This document shows positions 60,886 through 64,000 of a stretch of 64,000 bases of DNA, one piece after another. Source of the DNA: a virus; IMG/VR virus record IMGVR_UViG_3300035145_001308, positions 1 through 64,000 of that record; one strand, given 5' to 3'. The position numbers and the translations under genes are program-made. The notes beneath the pieces were generated by a model. The model made no database searches. It was given only the letters and a program-made list of their open reading frames with translations, and was not told the origin of the DNA. Every line of letters begins with the position of its first letter. Position 1 is the stretch's first letter.

Positions 60886-61900
60886 TGTATTTTTATCGAG
60901 CACGTTCAACAACACAGAACGTGAAACGCTTGTAAAGTTTTACAATGGTATCAAACGAGATTTGTGGCCAGACGATGCTTTATTAAAACAAAAAAAGATG
61001 ATGGCACATATTAACAAAGAAAACGGATTACGTTCAGGTGTTGAACTTAACTATCATGAAAAAGGTCGAGGCAAGTATGACTTAGCAGTCATAATGGGTA
61101 GTTGGAAACCAGAAAGATCAAGTGTGCATCATGGAGTTAGAACTGCTATTGCTAACAATGAAGAACAAAAACCATTTTTAGTTGTAGAAACACAACTTGT
61201 AGGTAGAAAAGTATTCCAGCCTAATGCGTATCATAGAATAGGACTAAATGGTTTCTTATGTAACCAAGGTATATTTGGTCCTGTAAAAGATTATCCTAGC
61301 GACAGATTTGATAGACTAGATCTGCCTTACAATGGATGGAATAAAAATAGAGGCGATAAAGTTATTATTGCTTTACAATTACCAGGTGATGCTAGTATGC
61401 GTGGCGTCGATATTACTAAATGGGCTATTGAAACTGTAGGTAAAATAAGAGCAGTAAGTGATCGTCCAATAGAAATAAGAACACATCCAGGTGCAAGTGC
61501 TAAAGGTGTATCTTCGTATGCAGAACTATATGAATATCTTGCGTTTGCAAATCACCCAAATGTGCATTGTGTAAATGGTAGAGACATACCCTGGGAAGAT
61601 CATATACTTACAGCTCATTGTGTAGTTGTATATTCTAGTGGATTAGCTATTGATGCAATACTAAATGGCATACCTGTTATAGCACATGATAGCGGTAATT
61701 TTGCTTATCCAATTTGTGATTGTAAAGCAGATCAAGTTGAGAATCCAAAAATGGCAGATGAAGACATTGTTAAAAACTGGCTCAACACCTTAGCGTACTC
61801 TCAATGGTCTCCTAGTGAAATGGAGTCAGGAGAAGCTTGGCAACATATCAAGCCGTGTGTATATGAATATTTAGAGTTTATAAAAGATGAAAGTAGTTAG
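60875..61900 (+). CDS. Tandem paralogue 2 of 4: GT-B-like protein
   Basis: 341 aa, the longest copy. Carries SDRPIEIRTHPGASAKG, AHCVVVYSSGLAIDAILNGI, IPVIAHDSGNFAYPI and YSQWSPSEMESGEAWQHIKP. N-terminal half has YDLAVIMGSWKPERS and VHHGVRTAIANNEEQKPFLV with a GLNGFLCN, different from copy 1. Start ATG lies 11 bp inside copy 1. Presumed glycan transferase; substrate unknown. Confidence 0.62.
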   Translation: MKVDVFLSSTFNNTERETLVKFYNGIKRDLWPDDALLKQKKMMAHINKENGLRSGVELNYHEKGRGKYDLAVIMGSWKPERSSVHHGVRTAIANNEEQKPFLVVETQLVGRKVFQPNAYHRIGLNGFLCNQGIFGPVKDYPSDRFDRLDLPYNGWNKNRGDKVIIALQLPGDASMRGVDITKWAIETVGKIRAVSDRPIEIRTHPGASAKGVSSYAELYEYLAFANHPNVHCVNGRDIPWEDHILTAHCVVVYSSGLAIDAILNGIPVIAHDSGNFAYPICDCKADQVENPKMADEDIVKNWLNTLAYSQWSPSEMESGEAWQHIKPCVYEYLEFIKDESS

Positions 61901-62816
61901 TTATTTAAAAGGCATACCTAATAGCAAAAACCAAGAAAAAATAGATGTTTTAAATCATTTTATTACTGGTGTAAATCGTTGCGGAGATATTGGTATAGCA
62001 AGTCAAGACAGAGTTTGGCAACCTAGTGATGCAGCGATATTACAGGGTTTTATCAGCGATCATAGTAGCAAACTACCTAGATCTCCTCATTTGTTATTGC
62101 GTAAACAAGTATATGATCAACAACTTGCAAATAAGAAACACACTATTATTATTGATAGTAATCTATTTTTATATGCAGATCCAGGTAACACAAAAAGGTA
62201 TTTACGATATAGTATGAACGGAGTGTTTCCTACAACAGCAAATTATTTCTGGGATAAGCCTGATCCTAGAAGATGGGAAAGTATAAGTAAAAACTTGAAC
62301 TTGGATTTGAAACCAGTTAGACAAACTGGAAAACATATCCTTATTTGTTGCCAACGTAATGGCGGTTGGAGCATGGGCGGACTAGAAGTAATGGATTGGT
62401 TAAGACAAACTGTAAAAAGATTGCATAAGTTTACTGATAGACCTATTGTAGTGCGAGGACACCCTGGAGATAAAAAAGCACCCGGATATCTAAGACTACC
62501 AAAAAAATGGACTAATGTACGTATTAGTAAGAACGAACATATACAACAAGATTTTAAAAACTGTTGGGCAGTTATAACATATAACAGTAGTCCAGGTGTT
62601 GCAGCAGCTATAGAAGGCATACCTGTATTTGTTACAGATCCTGTTCCAGAAGTTAGTCAAGCGTTTGATATTTGCAATACAGAAATAAGAAAAATAGAAA
62701 GACCTAGGTTACCAGATAGACAAAGGTGGATAGAAAAAATATCAATGTGTCATTGGAACTTCGACGAGCTTAAATCCGGAGAAGCGTGGCGTCATATGAG
62801 GAGATATATTTGTTAA
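61887..62816 (+). CDS. Tandem paralogue 3 of 4: GT-B-like protein
   Basis: 309 aa. TDRPIVVRGHPGDKKAPGYL, CWAVITYNSSPGVAAAIEGI, PVFVTDPVPEV, IERPRLP and CHWNFDELKSGEAWRHMR. DKPDPRRWESISKNL in the middle resembles DRWNKFVK in copy 4. Start overlaps copy 2 by 14 bp. Confidence 0.62.
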   Translation: MKVVSYLKGIPNSKNQEKIDVLNHFITGVNRCGDIGIASQDRVWQPSDAAILQGFISDHSSKLPRSPHLLLRKQVYDQQLANKKHTIIIDSNLFLYADPGNTKRYLRYSMNGVFPTTANYFWDKPDPRRWESISKNLNLDLKPVRQTGKHILICCQRNGGWSMGGLEVMDWLRQTVKRLHKFTDRPIVVRGHPGDKKAPGYLRLPKKWTNVRISKNEHIQQDFKNCWAVITYNSSPGVAAAIEGIPVFVTDPVPEVSQAFDICNTEIRKIERPRLPDRQRWIEKISMCHWNFDELKSGEAWRHMRRYIC

Positions 62817-63727
62817 AAATAGCAGGTATTAGAGGATGTACAAAAGCAGTAAAAAATATTTTGAAAGGTATACAAAGACATGGTGATCAATATATACTTG
62901 CTGAAAAACATTCTGAAGAAGCTAGAAACGCAGATGCATACCTACAAACTAATCTTTTAAAACCAAAGTATGCTACAAAAGATAGATCTGGTTCATACGA
63001 ATATGTTTTAGATAGTGGCAAGCCTTTCTTAGTGCAAGAAAGTGCTAACTTTAGAAACTATTACAAAGAATGGCAAAGACTAGGATGGTACAGTTACAAA
63101 TGGACGGATGGCATATTCGGCAATGAAAAATCTCCTCCAGATAGATGGAACAAGTTTGTAAAAATGACAGGCTGTAAAATAAAAAATTGGCAAAGTCATG
63201 GTGGCAAAATTATTCTCATGGGTCAGAAAGAAGGAGATAGTAGTCTTACAGACTTGTATGATCAAGGTAAAACTTTTGCACAATGGACACAAGAAACAGT
63301 AAATGAAATAAGAAAGTATTCAGACAGAGATATAATCATAAGACCGCATCCAAGAGGACTTAGCAGAGGAATAAAAGTTGCCAATAGCATAAAAGGAAAA
63401 AATGTATATGTATCTGAAAACATAAGCCACGGAGGAAATCAAGGCGGTGAAGGATTGTTAGCAGATTTACAAAATGCACATTGCGTAGTTACATACAATA
63501 GTTTAAGTGCTATTGAAGCTGTATGTGAAGGAGTTCCTGTTTTTGCTTTGAACAACGGAAGTATGGTCTGGCCTATAGCACATAGAAAGTTGAGTAGAAT
63601 AGAAAACTTGAACTATTCAATAGATATTACGCAATGGTGTAACGATATTGCATATACACAATGGCATATTGACGAAATGAGAGCTGGCGAAGCGTGGGAA
63701 CATTTACGTCCATTAATGTTCAAATAA
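62810..63727 (+). CDS. Tandem paralogue 4 of 4: GT-B-like protein
   Basis: 305 aa from TTG at 62810, supported by GAGGAG at 62798-62803 and by the N-terminal length of the other copies; an earlier GTG at 62786 is less likely. Carries SDRDIIIRPHPRGLSRGIKV, AHCVVTYNSLSAIEAVCEGV, PVFALNNGSMVWPIA, IENL and YTQWHIDEMRAGEAWEHL. Also has DRWNKFVKMTGCKIKNW and GKIILMGQKEGDSSL. Its stop lies inside the convergent FkbM-like gene by 8 bp. Last gene of the plus-strand operon. Confidence 0.62.
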   Translation: MLKIAGIRGCTKAVKNILKGIQRHGDQYILAEKHSEEARNADAYLQTNLLKPKYATKDRSGSYEYVLDSGKPFLVQESANFRNYYKEWQRLGWYSYKWTDGIFGNEKSPPDRWNKFVKMTGCKIKNWQSHGGKIILMGQKEGDSSLTDLYDQGKTFAQWTQETVNEIRKYSDRDIIIRPHPRGLSRGIKVANSIKGKNVYVSENISHGGNQGGEGLLADLQNAHCVVTYNSLSAIEAVCEGVPVFALNNGSMVWPIAHRKLSRIENLNYSIDITQWCNDIAYTQWHIDEMRAGEAWEHLRPLMFK

Positions 63728-64000
63728 ACATTTCTTCGTTTATATATTTTTTCCAATACGGATGTTCTTTTAACATTTTACAATATTGTTCTTTAGACAT
63801 ACTTCTATCTCTAACTCTATCAACAGTGTGTATAACATCTTTTGTTAATTTATTTTCATCAACACATTCTGGTTTGTAAAAAAATGCATTTAATCCTGAT
63901 GTACAAAGTGTAAAAAACTTATATCCTTTAGACTCTAAATATGTTTGATATTTTTTTAAACTTACTCCGTGTAATATTTTTTTATCAAATACACCTTGAT
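63720..64000 (-). CDS. FkbM-type methyltransferase C-terminus (start outside window)
   Basis: Only the last 93 residues are in the window. HGVSLKKYQTYLESKGYKFF and TSGLNAFFYKPE are the usual end of FkbM-like glycan methyltransferases (L-x-x-kGY ... GlNaFFv). A short charged tail (DRVRDRSMSKEQYCKML) follows. Stop TGA at 63722-63720. Converges with the tandem-paralogue operon. Assignment rests on two short motifs. Confidence 0.5.
   Translation of the reverse strand, partial: QGVFDKKILHGVSLKKYQTYLESKGYKFFTLCTSGLNAFFYKPECVDENKLTKDVIHTVDRVRDRSMSKEQYCKMLKEHPYWKKYINEEMFI

Noticed and set aside
1-64000. tRNA genes, integrase, attachment sites, insertion sequences
   Set aside because: None seen on inspection; gaps between genes are too short for tRNAs except the ncRNA gap, which has no cloverleaf or T-loop motif.

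Overview
The window is part of the genome of a large T4-like contractile-tailed phage (myovirus), A+T-rich and almost fully coding. The T4-type virion genes are recognisable one by one: gp26/gp51-like hub protein, portal gp20, prohead protease gp21, scaffold gp22, capsid gp23, neck gp13/gp14, gp15, sheath gp18, tube gp19, gp4, terminase gp16/gp17, gp32, UvsX and UvsY. The style of the accessory proteins (huge fibre genes, small conserved virion proteins) is that of marine T4-like phages of cyanobacteria or alphaproteobacteria. No photosynthesis gene, tRNA, integrase or host-derived marker is visible, so the host cannot be fixed from this window; a SAR11-like heterotroph is possible.

Layout. 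(1) 1-9140: divergent hub protein and tape-measure-like protein, then the head operon gp20 - small protein - DUF115-like protein - acidic core protein - gp21 - gp22 - gp23. (2) 9199-10372: a small accessory island: a MetF-like protein, a cold-shock-domain-like protein and a roughly 250-nt transcription unit without a gene (sigma70-type promoter, hairpins, terminator) that looks like a non-coding RNA. (3) 10493-29405: fibre and adhesin region with two giant genes (2525 and 3156 aa) that share a repeated KC-x-RD module; the second ends in an S74-type self-cleaving chaperone domain. (4) 29488-33244: small virion-like protein, glycosyltransferase and an 870-aa protein made of seven degenerate modules. 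(5) 33219-36533, minus strand: gp14, gp15 and a Nudix hydrolase, divergent from gp13. (6) 36575-51479: gp13, SGNH-like protein, nucleotide kinase, gp18, gp19, tube-like protein, gp4, gp16, virion proteins and gp17. (7) 51605-63727: gp32, uvsX, a small acidic protein and uvsY, followed without a break by a glycan cassette (glycosyltransferases, epimerase, sugar dehydrogenase-like protein, nucleotidyltransferase-cupin fusion, two methyltransferases, sulfotransferase and four tandem paralogues). A minus-strand FkbM-like gene enters at the right edge.

Regulation. An octamer close to the T4 late promoter (TATAAATA, here mostly GATAAATA) stands before most virion genes, often only 4-7 bp from the start codon. 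Three sigma70-like promoters with 17-bp spacers precede the ncRNA, the 29488 gene and gp32; the last two carry the late octamer inside the spacer. The glycan cassette is translationally linked to uvsX/uvsY, which suggests expression with recombination and replication functions and hence a role in remodelling the infected cell surface, although virion glycosylation is also possible.
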